Origin: Verrucomicrobiota bacterium
GTDB lineage: Bacteria > Verrucomicrobiota > Verrucomicrobiia > Chthoniobacterales > UBA10450
Assembly: GCA_003219335.1 (NCBI GenBank)
Contig: QHOF01000080.1
Span: 1-12,936 of the forward strand
DNA: 12,936 nt
Reading direction: 5' to 3'
Position 1 is the stretch's first letter, and every line of letters starts with the position of its first letter. Positions 7,482 to 12,936 of the stretch are shown piece by piece. Under the pieces are notes generated by a model. That model saw only the letters and a program-made list of their open reading frames with translations, made no database searches and was not told the origin of the DNA. A program made the position numbers and the translations under genes.

Positions 7482-8372
7482 ATGTCGTGCGCGAAGATTG
7501 ATCCGGCGTTTCACCAGGCGCAGAAGCCGCCCTGGATCAAGGTGCGGCTGCCATCGAATCCGGTCTTCTTTTCAACAAAGGCGCTGATTTCTGATTTGCG
7601 GTTGCACACGGTCTGCGAAAGCGCGCAGTGCCCGAACCGGTGGGAATGTTGGAGCCAGGGCACAGCGACGTTCATGATCGCAGGCGATCGCTGCACGCGC
7701 GCGTGTGGATTTTGCGCCGTGACAACGGCAAAACCCTTTGCGCTGGAAGAAGACGAACCGCAGCGTGTCGCCGAAGCGGTGCAAAGGATGAAACTAAAAC
7801 ATGTCGTGATTACGGCAGTTGCGCGCGACGATCTCAAGGACGGCGGCGCGAATCATTTCGCGCGCACGATCACAGCGATACGCGAAATGGATCCTTCGAT
7901 CATCGTCGAAGTGCTGGTTCCCGATTTTCACGCGCAGGATTGGTGCATCCAGATTGTGCTCGACGCCGGACCGGACATTTACAATCACAACATGGAAACC
8001 GTGGAACGCCTGACACCGCTGGTCCGCTCGCGCGCCAAATACGGGACGTCGCTGCAAGTTTTGCGTCGGGCAAAGGACCTATCGCCCAGCGTCGTTACGA
8101 AGAGCGGTGTGATGCTTGGCTTGGGCGAAAAGGAGACCGAACTTTTTCAGACGATGGACGATTTGCGCGGGGTTGGTTGTGAAGTTCTGACCATGGGCCA
8201 GTATTTGCGCCCCAGTCCGAAACATTTGCCGGTCGTTAAATACATTACGCCTGAGGAATTCAACTACTACGGCGACATCGCGCGTCGAAAAGGTTTTCTC
8301 TACGTCGCTTCCGGTCCGCTCGTCCGCAGCTCTTATCACGCGGCCGATTTCCATCCGGTGGTCCGGCGATAG
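7482..8372 (+). CDS. lipA: Lipoyl synthase LipA
   Basis: LipA is a radical-SAM enzyme that inserts two sulfurs at C6 and C8 of a protein-bound octanoyl chain, making the lipoyl cofactor of pyruvate and 2-oxoglutarate dehydrogenases and the glycine cleavage H protein. The 296 residues are near the family's usual length. The auxiliary cluster motif CESAQCPNRWEC supplies C45, C50 and C56. The radical-SAM motif CTRACGFC supplies C71, C75 and C78. VARDDLKDGGA, VLVPDF and YNHNMETV are typical core blocks, and the conserved C-terminal RSSYHA (282-287) carries the serine that ligates the auxiliary cluster. Everything needed for catalysis is present. An in-frame TAA at 7470-7472 leaves ATG 7482 as the first start; it lacks a clear ribosome binding site. 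No lipB or lplA is next to it in this window. Confidence 0.96.
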   Translation: MSCAKIDPAFHQAQKPPWIKVRLPSNPVFFSTKALISDLRLHTVCESAQCPNRWECWSQGTATFMIAGDRCTRACGFCAVTTAKPFALEEDEPQRVAEAVQRMKLKHVVITAVARDDLKDGGANHFARTITAIREMDPSIIVEVLVPDFHAQDWCIQIVLDAGPDIYNHNMETVERLTPLVRSRAKYGTSLQVLRRAKDLSPSVVTKSGVMLGLGEKETELFQTMDDLRGVGCEVLTMGQYLRPSPKHLPVVKYITPEEFNYYGDIARRKGFLYVASGPLVRSSYHAADFHPVVRR

Positions 8373-8412
8373 AGAACGTGATGCGAGCCACTACGCGTGC
8401 GCTTGTATTTGT

Positions 8413-8483
8413 TGTCATTCCGAGCGAAGTCGAGGAATCTGTGGATTTAATACTGAGATGTCTCGACTTCGCTCGACATGACA
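8413..8483. repeat. Long imperfect palindrome (28-bp arms, 15-nt loop)
   Basis: Arms at 8413-8440 and 8456-8483 are inverted copies matching at 24 of 28 positions, with a perfect 14-bp core CGAGCGAAGTCGAG, around a 15-nt spacer. The left arm begins TGTCATTCCGAG and the right arm ends CTCGACATGACA. This looks like a mobile REP-type or MITE-like palindromic element; similar TCATTCCGAGCGAAG-type sequences recur, as far as I remember, in intergenic DNA of many environmental bacteria. The right arm overlaps the first two codons of the glycosyltransferase gene, so the RNA hairpin would include its start codon. Confidence 0.85.
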
Positions 8484-9200
8484 GAAAAAATAAGGTCGCA
8501 AACCGCCGCAGTCATTCCCGCGTATCAGGACGAAAAACATATCGGCGATATTGTTCGCCGAACGCGTGAGCGACTCGAGCGCGTTCTTGTGGTTGATGAT
8601 GGCTCGACCGATCAAACCGCACAACGCGCGGGGGAAGCCGGCGCGGAAGTTGTCCTTCACAACCAAAACCGTGGCAAAGGCGAAGCGATCAAGACAGGGC
8701 TCGGGCACTGGTTCGCCACGGCGAATTCGTCCAGAGGCGGATTGGGTCGAGAAGTTGCGTGGGTGATCCTTCTCGATTCCGACGGCCAACATCTTCCCGA
8801 AGAGATCGATTCCTTTCTGGCAGCGGCAGCTTCGGGGACACAACGCGCCTTTCTCATTGGCAATCGCATGAACGACGTTGCCTGCATGCCGTTCATCCGG
8901 CGGGTCGTGAATCGTTACATGAGCAGGCGGATCAGCAGGCTCTGTGGACAAAAAATTCCAGACACGCAATGCGGTTTCCGTATGTTAGATCGGCAATTGA
9001 TTCCAGAGTTACTTAGCGGCGGAAATCGTTTCGATTACGAAACTGAAGTGCTCATCATCGTCAGCCGCAAAGGTTACCGGATCGACTCAGTCCCAATCAC
9101 GACTGTTTACACTGATCAGGTGAGCAAGATCCATCTCGTGCGCGACGCCTTTCGCTTTTTCAAATTGATGTGGCGCTATCGAAAACCTGTGGGCGGTTGA
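8478..9200 (+). CDS. Family 2 glycosyltransferase, dolichyl-phosphate-mannose-synthase-like
   Basis: The protein has 240 residues with a GT-A fold. Motifs in order: AVIPAYQDEKHIGDIV at 11-26, nucleotide-binding VVDDGSTDQT 38-47, NRGKGEAIKTGL 64-75, the DxD-type metal and sugar-nucleotide site DSDGQH 100-105, DTQCGFR 162-168 and DYETEVLI 186-193. This is the pattern of DPM1 and polyprenyl-phosphate sugar transferases, which move a hexose from a nucleotide sugar to a lipid carrier at the inner membrane. No transmembrane anchor is seen, so it would be a soluble or peripheral, DPM1-like form; the exact sugar is unknown. The start is forced: TGA at 8454-8456 closes the frame upstream, and ATG 8478 is the only usable start before the conserved core. 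It lies inside the palindromic repeat without a ribosome binding site. A probable terminator follows. Confidence 0.88.
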   Translation: MTEKIRSQTAAVIPAYQDEKHIGDIVRRTRERLERVLVVDDGSTDQTAQRAGEAGAEVVLHNQNRGKGEAIKTGLGHWFATANSSRGGLGREVAWVILLDSDGQHLPEEIDSFLAAAASGTQRAFLIGNRMNDVACMPFIRRVVNRYMSRRISRLCGQKIPDTQCGFRMLDRQLIPELLSGGNRFDYETEVLIIVSRKGYRIDSVPITTVYTDQVSKIHLVRDAFRFFKLMWRYRKPVGG

Positions 9201-9209
9201 CCACTGTTT

Positions 9210-9235
9210 CCTAAACATCAGTGTTAGGGTTTTTT
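9210..9235 (+). terminator. Probable rho-independent terminator after the glycosyltransferase
   Basis: A short stem, CCTAA-(A)-CA pairing with TGTTAGG around a TCAG loop, has one bulged A and is followed by six Ts (9230-9235). It begins 10 nt after the glycosyltransferase stop. Its right half overlaps the 3' end of the convergent mlaD gene. The stem is only 7 bp and AT-rich, so efficiency may be modest. Confidence 0.5.
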
Positions 9236-10105
9236 CGCCGGGACGGGCTTGGAACTTTTCAGGATTTCTGATTCCGGCGTGAGCTTGGCCGGTTTGCCGC
9301 TGAAGATGACGCGGTTCGGTTTTTCGGCGAGCGTTTCGACGAGGGCCTTGGCGTACGTGGTGACTACTTTGAGGTTCAAAAGGGTAACATGCAGTTGTTT
9401 CAATTGCTCCTGAAGCTGCTTGTCTGTCGTGCTGATGAAGTGGTCGGCTGTTCCGAGCACTGCGTCTGCGCCTTTGGCAAGACTGTCGAGGTTTGTCACC
9501 ACGTTTTGTAAATTGTCCACGTCCGCTTTAAGCGAGTCGGCCAATGGCCCGAGTTTTGGCGTGAACTGGTCGAGGTCTTTCTTCAAACCCGTGACCGTGA
9601 CATTGAGATTATCGAGTAATTTATTTGCGTTATCGAATAACGGGCCGGCCTCCGCGGTGATTTGCTCGAGCCCGTACGCGGGATGGCCTTCGATCGCTGC
9701 GTTGTTTGCCAGCGTCTCACCGCCGGGTGTCCCCGCGGAGAGCGCCACAAACTTTGGCGAGAGCAATGTGTCGGAGCTGAGTGTCGCCGTGACATCTGCG
9801 GGCAACGGCGGAATGCTTTCATCCAAGCTGACCGTCACGCGAACGGCGTCCTTCTTGTTTACGTAAGCTTCACGTTCTTGCGCGGTGAGATAGCGCATCG
9901 CGATCACGCGACCCGCGGGCGCGCCTGCGTAACGTACTTCCGAGTGCACTTTGATCCCAGTCACATCTTCGTAGTTGATTTGGAGAGTGCGCTTCGGTTT
10001 CTTGAGGTGATATCCTGAGAGCGCGAAGGTGAGCGCGGCGAGCAGGACAATGCTGCACGCGATCACAAAAAGTGCGACGAGATAATCGGACAGATTGCGT
10101 TTCAT
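9224..10105 (-). CDS. mlaD: MlaD-family MCE domain lipid-transport protein
   Basis: This is the periplasmic substrate-binding part of an Mla-type phospholipid transporter, anchored in the inner membrane. The 293 residues contain an N-terminal transmembrane helix (about 8-31, LVALFVIACSIVLLAALTFAL) and an MCE domain at about 38-125 (DVTGIKVHSEVRYAGAPAGRV, then VTATLSSDTLLSPKFVALSAG). A long helical tail with regularly spaced leucines follows (about 150-260), then a basic proline-rich end. It is longer than E. coli MlaD (about 180 residues), nearer to the longer MCE proteins of other phyla. The start is ATG 10105, with GGAGG at 10121-10117. The frame extends to an ATG at 10159, but those codons are the heptamer repeat. 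It is the third gene of the mlaE-mlaF-mlaD operon, 171 nt after mlaF. No MlaC or MlaB follows. Confidence 0.9.
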   Translation of the reverse strand: MKRNLSDYLVALFVIACSIVLLAALTFALSGYHLKKPKRTLQINYEDVTGIKVHSEVRYAGAPAGRVIAMRYLTAQEREAYVNKKDAVRVTVSLDESIPPLPADVTATLSSDTLLSPKFVALSAGTPGGETLANNAAIEGHPAYGLEQITAEAGPLFDNANKLLDNLNVTVTGLKKDLDQFTPKLGPLADSLKADVDNLQNVVTNLDSLAKGADAVLGTADHFISTTDKQLQEQLKQLHVTLLNLKVVTTYAKALVETLAEKPNRVIFSGKPAKLTPESEILKSSKPVPAKKP

Positions 10106-10116
10106 CAAGCTCGCGC

Positions 10117-10121
10117 CCTCC
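10117..10121 (-). promoter_or_regulatory. Ribosome binding site that sets the mlaD start
   Basis: The minus strand reads GGGGAGGG here, with GGAGG 11 nt before the ATG at 10105-10103. It supports this start over the ATG at 10159, which lies in repeat DNA and would add 18 unconserved residues. Confidence 0.7.
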
Positions 10122-10137
10122 CCAACGCCGTGGAGCA

Positions 10138-10273
10138 ATGACAAATGACGAATGACCAATGACGAAACAATGACGAAATCCGAACCACGAAACGTTCTCT
10201 CGCGTCAGCGAAACTGTTTTCGGGCTTTGTCATTTGATCATTCCTTTGTCATTCGGCATTCGAGCTTTGTCAT
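10138..10273. repeat. Heptamer AATGACN array with inverted copies in the mlaF-mlaD gap
   Basis: On the plus strand ATGAC occurs at 10138, 10145, 10152 and 10159, an exact 7-bp period, and again at 10170. From 10229 the complement GTCAT appears at 10229, 10248 and 10269, with variants ATCAT at 10237 and GGCAT at 10255, usually as CTTTGTCATT. The two halves face each other across about 55 nt, which itself holds a small perfect hairpin (CGAAA-CTGT-TTTCG, 10209-10222). The block fills almost all of the space between mlaF and mlaD and could fold in the operon mRNA. It looks like an interspersed intergenic repeat rather than coding DNA. Confidence 0.75.
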
Positions 10274-10276
10274 TCA

Positions 10277-11131
10277 TCATCCTGTCTTCCGGTGGAACCT
10301 GCCGCGTGCACGGAAGAAAGGTCGCGGCTTTACATGTGAATGGTCTTTATGCTCTTCCTGCGAAAGGTTCAATGGAATTGGACCGTCGGGTTCGCCGTGG
10401 ATGAATTGCTGGACTTCGGGATTTGAACTGTTCCGAATTTCGTCTGGCGTGCCTTGCGCCACAATCGAGCCATGTCCAAGCATAATCATGCGCGTAGCAA
10501 TGCGAAAAGCACTGGTCATATCGTGTGATACGACGACTGCGGTCATGTGACTGCCTTGAGTCAACTTCAGCGTTAGCTGGTCCACCACGGCTGTCATGAT
10601 TGGATCCAGACCGGACGTCGGCTCATCGCTAAATAGCAATTCCGGATCGAGAGCAAGAGCGCGCGCAAGCCCTACGCGTTTCTTCATTCCTCCGCTAATT
10701 TCATCTGGCTTAAGGTCTTCAAACCCGGTCAGGCCAACCATCTCAAGCCTTTGTCTGACGATTCGTTCGATCTCGTCGGGCGACTTTTTAGTGTGTTGCA
10801 TCAGTGGCAGCGCAACATTTTCGCCCACTGTAAGAGACGCCAGTAGTGCGCCGGATTGGAACAGCATCCCAAGTCGCAGCCGCACCCGTTCAACCTCGCG
10901 TTCTTTCATTGCTGTAATCTCTTCGCCAAAAATCTTTACTGACCCTGAAGTCGGTTTCATTGATCCAATCATGTGCCGAAGCAAGGTGCTCTTGCCGCAA
11001 CCGCTGCCACCCATGATGACTAGGATCTCGCCTCGATGGACGTTGAATGAGATATCGTTGAGCACCGCGCGATCGCCGAATCTTCGGACGAGATCGTTTA
11101 CCTCGATGATGGTTTCTCCGTGGGAATTCAT
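10277..11131 (-). CDS. mlaF: MlaF-family ABC transporter ATP-binding protein
   Basis: This is the ATPase of the Mla phospholipid transporter; it binds the MlaE permease on the cytoplasmic side. The protein has 284 residues. Motifs: Walker A GGSGCGKST 41-49, Q-loop glutamine 92 (MLFQSGALLASLTVGENVA), signature ISGGMKKRVGLARA 145-158, Walker B ELLFSDEP 164-171, D-loop SGLD 173-176 and H-loop histidine 203. The MKKRVGLARA form and the GALLASLTV block are typical of MlaF/Ttg2A. About 35 extra C-terminal residues are rich in histidine and basic residues (EEHKDHSHVKPRPFFRARGR), with no known role. ATG 11131 overlaps the mlaE stop as ATGA, so the two are translationally coupled. The open frame upstream of this ATG is only antisense and shifted mlaE sequence. 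All catalytic residues are intact. Confidence 0.95.
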   Translation of the reverse strand: MNSHGETIIEVNDLVRRFGDRAVLNDISFNVHRGEILVIMGGSGCGKSTLLRHMIGSMKPTSGSVKIFGEEITAMKEREVERVRLRLGMLFQSGALLASLTVGENVALPLMQHTKKSPDEIERIVRQRLEMVGLTGFEDLKPDEISGGMKKRVGLARALALDPELLFSDEPTSGLDPIMTAVVDQLTLKLTQGSHMTAVVVSHDMTSAFRIATRMIMLGHGSIVAQGTPDEIRNSSNPEVQQFIHGEPDGPIPLNLSQEEHKDHSHVKPRPFFRARGRFHRKTG

Positions 11132-11895
11132 GCGGCGAAGAAAAAGATTCCAGTAAGCACCGCGTTCATGACCAGCATTGCAAGCAAAGCTTGCACGACC
11201 GACGCGGTCGTGGCCTGGCCGACGCCTTCGGCGCCACCTTCCACATTCAGCCCCGCGTTGCACGCGATGGTGATAATGATCCAGGCAAAAACCGCGCTCT
11301 TGATCATTCCCGAATACAAATCCCATGTGTCCGCGCTTTCCAGCGCGCGCATGATATAGCCGGCAGTATTGAAATCCAGCGCGAAGCGGCACACGGCCCA
11401 GCCGCCCAGAATGCCGATGTAATTTCCGAAGATAGTGAGCGCCGGCAGCATCACCAGCATGGCGAGGAAACGCGGTACCACCAGGTATTGCACTGGGTTG
11501 ATCGCCATTACTTCAAGCGCCTCGATCTCCTCGGACACTTTCATTGTCCCCAGCTCAGCGGCGACAGCGGAGCCGCTGCGCCCGATCACGATCACTGCGA
11601 TCAGCACCGGCCCCATCTCGCGCAGCAGCGTGATCATCACCAAGTCTGGAATGTACATCTGCGCGCCGAGACTTTCGAGAGAATGTGCGGCCTGCATCGC
11701 CAGAGTGACTCCTACACTGAATGCCGTCAGCGCCACCATCGGCGCGGCACGAACACCGATGAACACCATTTGCCGGAAGATCGGCGCGATCTTAAAAAAT
11801 TGCCCGGTAAACGGCGCAATCAAAATCCAGTAGAGCAAACTAAGATTAAGCTGGAGATAGTTTTTCACTTGCCGCTTGAGCGCGCAGAATGCCAA
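11128..11895 (-). CDS. mlaE: MlaE-family ABC transporter permease
   Basis: This is the inner-membrane permease of the Mla lipid transporter, coupling MlaF ATP hydrolysis to lipid movement through the MCE protein. The 255 residues match the family's usual length of about 255-260. Typical blocks are visible: PMVALTAFSVGVTLAMQAA, REMGPVLIAVIVIGRSGSAVAAELGTMKVSEEIEALEVMAINPVQYLVVPR in overall order (about 92-142), and an N-A-G-L-x-V-x-GGAEGVG-x-A-T-T-A-S-V-V segment near 215-236 followed by a last hydrophobic helix. About five membrane helices can be counted. TTG at 11895 is the only ATG, GTG or TTG between an in-frame TGA at about 11937-11935 and the start of the protein. It has no obvious ribosome binding site; a GTG eleven residues in (VKNYLQ) is an alternative. 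First gene of mlaE-mlaF-mlaD, divergent from the hydrolase fragment. Confidence 0.94.
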   Translation of the reverse strand: MAFCALKRQVKNYLQLNLSLLYWILIAPFTGQFFKIAPIFRQMVFIGVRAAPMVALTAFSVGVTLAMQAAHSLESLGAQMYIPDLVMITLLREMGPVLIAVIVIGRSGSAVAAELGTMKVSEEIEALEVMAINPVQYLVVPRFLAMLVMLPALTIFGNYIGILGGWAVCRFALDFNTAGYIMRALESADTWDLYSGMIKSAVFAWIIITIACNAGLNVEGGAEGVGQATTASVVQALLAMLVMNAVLTGIFFFAA

Positions 11896-11975
11896 GACGC
11901 GTTCATTGACGAAAGCCGAAAGTTCACGCTTTAGTCATAAATCGCCTCACAGGGTAGGGATCAAATAAAAACGCA

Positions 11976-12351
11976 ATGGATCAAAGCGAAATCGATGCCA
12001 TCCGCGCGCTGCTGACGTCCAAGCCGCGCCCGGTCGGATGGCTGGAGCGGCGAAAGCGTCTCGACGAGATCGGTTCTGTTTGGCCCGTGGCTGATGATGT
12101 GCAGCTCAGCGCAGTGGACATCGGCGGTCTGCCCGCCGAATACTAGATTGTTCCGGGCAGCGATCCATCTCGCGTTTTGCTATTCTTTCATGGCGGCGGC
12201 TATTGTTCCGGTTCGATCCAGAGCCATCGCCGCTTGGTGACTGAGGCGGGCCGAGCCGCACGAATGCGGACACTCGCCGTCGCCTATCGACTTGCCCCGG
12301 AGCATCCGTTTCCAGCGGCTTACGAGGATGCGCTGACGGCGTGGCGATTTC
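11976..12351 (+). pseudogene. 5' half of an HSL-family alpha/beta hydrolase, internal TAG, 3' truncated
   Basis: From ATG 11976 the frame gives MDQSEIDAIRALLTSKPRPV, then GLPAEY, and then an in-frame TAG at 12144-12146 (codon 57). The same frame continues with IVPGSDPSRVLLFFHGGGYC, HRRLVTEAGRAARMRTLAVAYRLAPEHPFPAAYEDALTAWRF. These are the N-terminal blocks of hormone-sensitive-lipase-type carboxylesterases: HGGGY forms the oxyanion hole and YRLAPEHPFPA is diagnostic. Similarity ends near 12351. The residues after it are unrelated, and the frame then runs antisense through the opposite-strand hydrolase until TAA at 12459. Nucleophile, acid and histidine blocks are all missing, so no active enzyme can come from this copy alone. 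The last 41 bp repeat in inverted orientation at 12896-12936. It could be a decayed duplicate, one half of an inverted gene or an assembly artefact. Confidence 0.8.
12311..12351 (+). repeat. Inverted repeat arm 1 (41 bp, inside the hydrolase coding sequence)
   Basis: This 41-bp stretch, starting TCCAGCGGCTTACGAGG and ending GTGGCGATTTC, is repeated without mismatch on the minus strand at 12896-12936. It encodes PAAYEDALTAWRF in the same frame in both copies. Downstream the two copies diverge at once (CGCAAACGG here, TGCGAAGTG in the other). Confidence 0.9.
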
Positions 12352-12386
12352 CGCAAACGGGGAATGATCTGAACACCTGTGGCATG

Positions 12387-12936
12387 TCAAAGATGTGCGC
12401 GAATGAACGCGCAGGCGTTGACCAGCGCGCGGCGCCCGTCGTCCAAGTGAGCGTTCCATAACGGCCATGCATGGATCATGTCCGGCCAGATTTCCAAGGT
12501 AACCCGCACATCAGCTGCACCTGCCGCGCTCGCGAAACGAGTGGCATCATCAAGCAACGTTTCGTCGGAGCCCACCTGGATCAATATTGGAGGAAAACCG
12601 TTGACGTCGCCGTAAAGCGGCGAAACGCGCGGATCCTTTCTGTTCATGCCAGTGGGCAGATAGGCGTCGGCCAATTCATTCAGATATTCCTTGTGAATGA
12701 TTGGATCGACTACGGCCTTGCTGGCAAGCGTCGAACCAGACATCGTCAGATCCGTCCAAGGCGATACGAGCCACGCGCACGCGGGAAGTTCCTCGCGCGC
12801 ATCATGCAGCCGGCCAATCAACGTGATTGTGAGCCCGGCGCCCGCGCTGTCGCCGCCAACAGCGACGTGCGAAGCCGGAATAGCTTCACTTCGCAGAAAT
12901 CGCCACGCCGTCAGCGCATCCTCGTAAGCCGCTGGA
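12387..12936 (-). CDS. HSL-family alpha/beta hydrolase, catalytic part (5' end outside window)
   Basis: The frame is open from the right edge to TGA at 12389-12387, giving 183 codons of a serine esterase or lipase of the hormone-sensitive lipase family. These enzymes cleave carboxylic esters; the substrate is unknown. Blocks in order: PAAYEDALTAWRFLRSEAIP, nucleophile motif VGGDSAGAG (serine codon 12848-12846), LVSPWTDLTMSGST, the acid block PILIQVGSDETLLDD and the histidine block MIHAWPLW. The whole catalytic triad is present. The HGGGY oxyanion-hole region must lie beyond the window. A TTG at 12821 could be mistaken for a start but would remove the nucleophile, so the gene begins further right. 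Its first 41 visible bases are the inverted twin of 12311-12351. It is convergent with the plus-strand half gene, with 35 nt between that fragment and this stop. Confidence 0.88.
   Translation of the reverse strand, partial: PAAYEDALTAWRFLRSEAIPASHVAVGGDSAGAGLTITLIGRLHDAREELPACAWLVSPWTDLTMSGSTLASKAVVDPIIHKEYLNELADAYLPTGMNRKDPRVSPLYGDVNGFPPILIQVGSDETLLDDATRFASAAGAADVRVTLEIWPDMIHAWPLWNAHLDDGRRALVNACAFIRAHL
12896..12936 (-). repeat. Inverted repeat arm 2 (41 bp, reaches the window edge)
   Basis: The reverse complement of this stretch equals 12311-12351 at all 41 positions. Because it touches the last base, the true repeat may be longer. The arms are separated by 544 bp holding the catalytic part of the hydrolase. 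Confidence 0.9.

Noticed and set aside
10106..10159. Extended mlaD start at ATG 10159
   Set aside because: The extra residues are translated heptamer repeat, and a good ribosome binding site precedes ATG 10105.
11132..11392. N-terminal extension of the mlaF frame
   Set aside because: It overlaps mlaE almost entirely out of frame; the ATGA junction at 11131-11128 is the standard arrangement.
11934..11964. TTGATC and TATGAC hexamers upstream of mlaE as a promoter
   Set aside because: The spacer is 19 bp and the hexamers match consensus poorly.
12106..12468. Minus-strand 120-codon frame across the hydrolase fragment
   Set aside because: It is antisense to the recognisable HGGGY and YRLAPEHP reading and lacks any motif.

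Overview
The window is about 12.9 kb of moderately GC-rich bacterial chromosome with ten to twelve genes on both strands. The gene mix (a ClpX-like ATPase, a CHASE2-type cyclase relative and recR in one run; an FG-GAP/VCBS secreted protein with an Ig-like tail; an Mla-type lipid transporter; gene boundaries rich in short repeats) suggests an environmental Gram-negative bacterium, most likely Verrucomicrobiota or a neighbouring soil phylum. That placement is an inference from protein flavour; there is no rRNA here. Either end of the window may be a contig edge, because both cut through a gene.

Layout. 1-480 (-): 5' part of an RluA/RluD-family pseudouridine synthase, running off the left edge. 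609-4098 (+): a tight three-gene run, ClpX-like AAA+ ATPase, membrane protein with a degraded class III cyclase domain, and recombination protein RecR, with gaps of 6 and 4 nt. 4165-6699 (-): a large secreted protein with 14 calcium-binding FG-GAP/VCBS motifs and a C-terminal Ig-like domain, preceded by a strong ribosome binding site. 6931-7242 (-): a small two-helix membrane protein resembling DUF5808. 7482-8372 (+): lipoyl synthase. 8478-9200 (+): family 2 glycosyltransferase whose only start codon lies inside a 71-bp palindromic repeat. 9224-11895 (-): an mlaE-mlaF-mlaD operon (read right to left) for phospholipid transport across the envelope. 11976-12936: two inverted halves of an HSL-family alpha/beta hydrolase. 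The 5' half lies on + with an internal stop; the catalytic 3' half lies on - and leaves the window. They share a 41-bp perfect inverted repeat.

How the genes relate. The mla genes form one transport machine (permease, ATPase, substrate-binding MCE protein). The ATPase-cyclase-recR run looks co-transcribed, but no shared function is evident. The other genes are independent.

No gene-free stretch exceeds 300 bases. Several gene boundaries hold short repeats instead: a hexamer array (498-527), TAAC-centred near-tandem repeats (7442-7476), the long palindrome (8413-8483) and a heptamer array with inverted copies (10138-10273). The strongest leads are the hydrolase inverted repeat, the repeat-supplied start codon of the glycosyltransferase, and the ClpX-like ATPase with an apparent second, degraded copy of its C-terminal domain.
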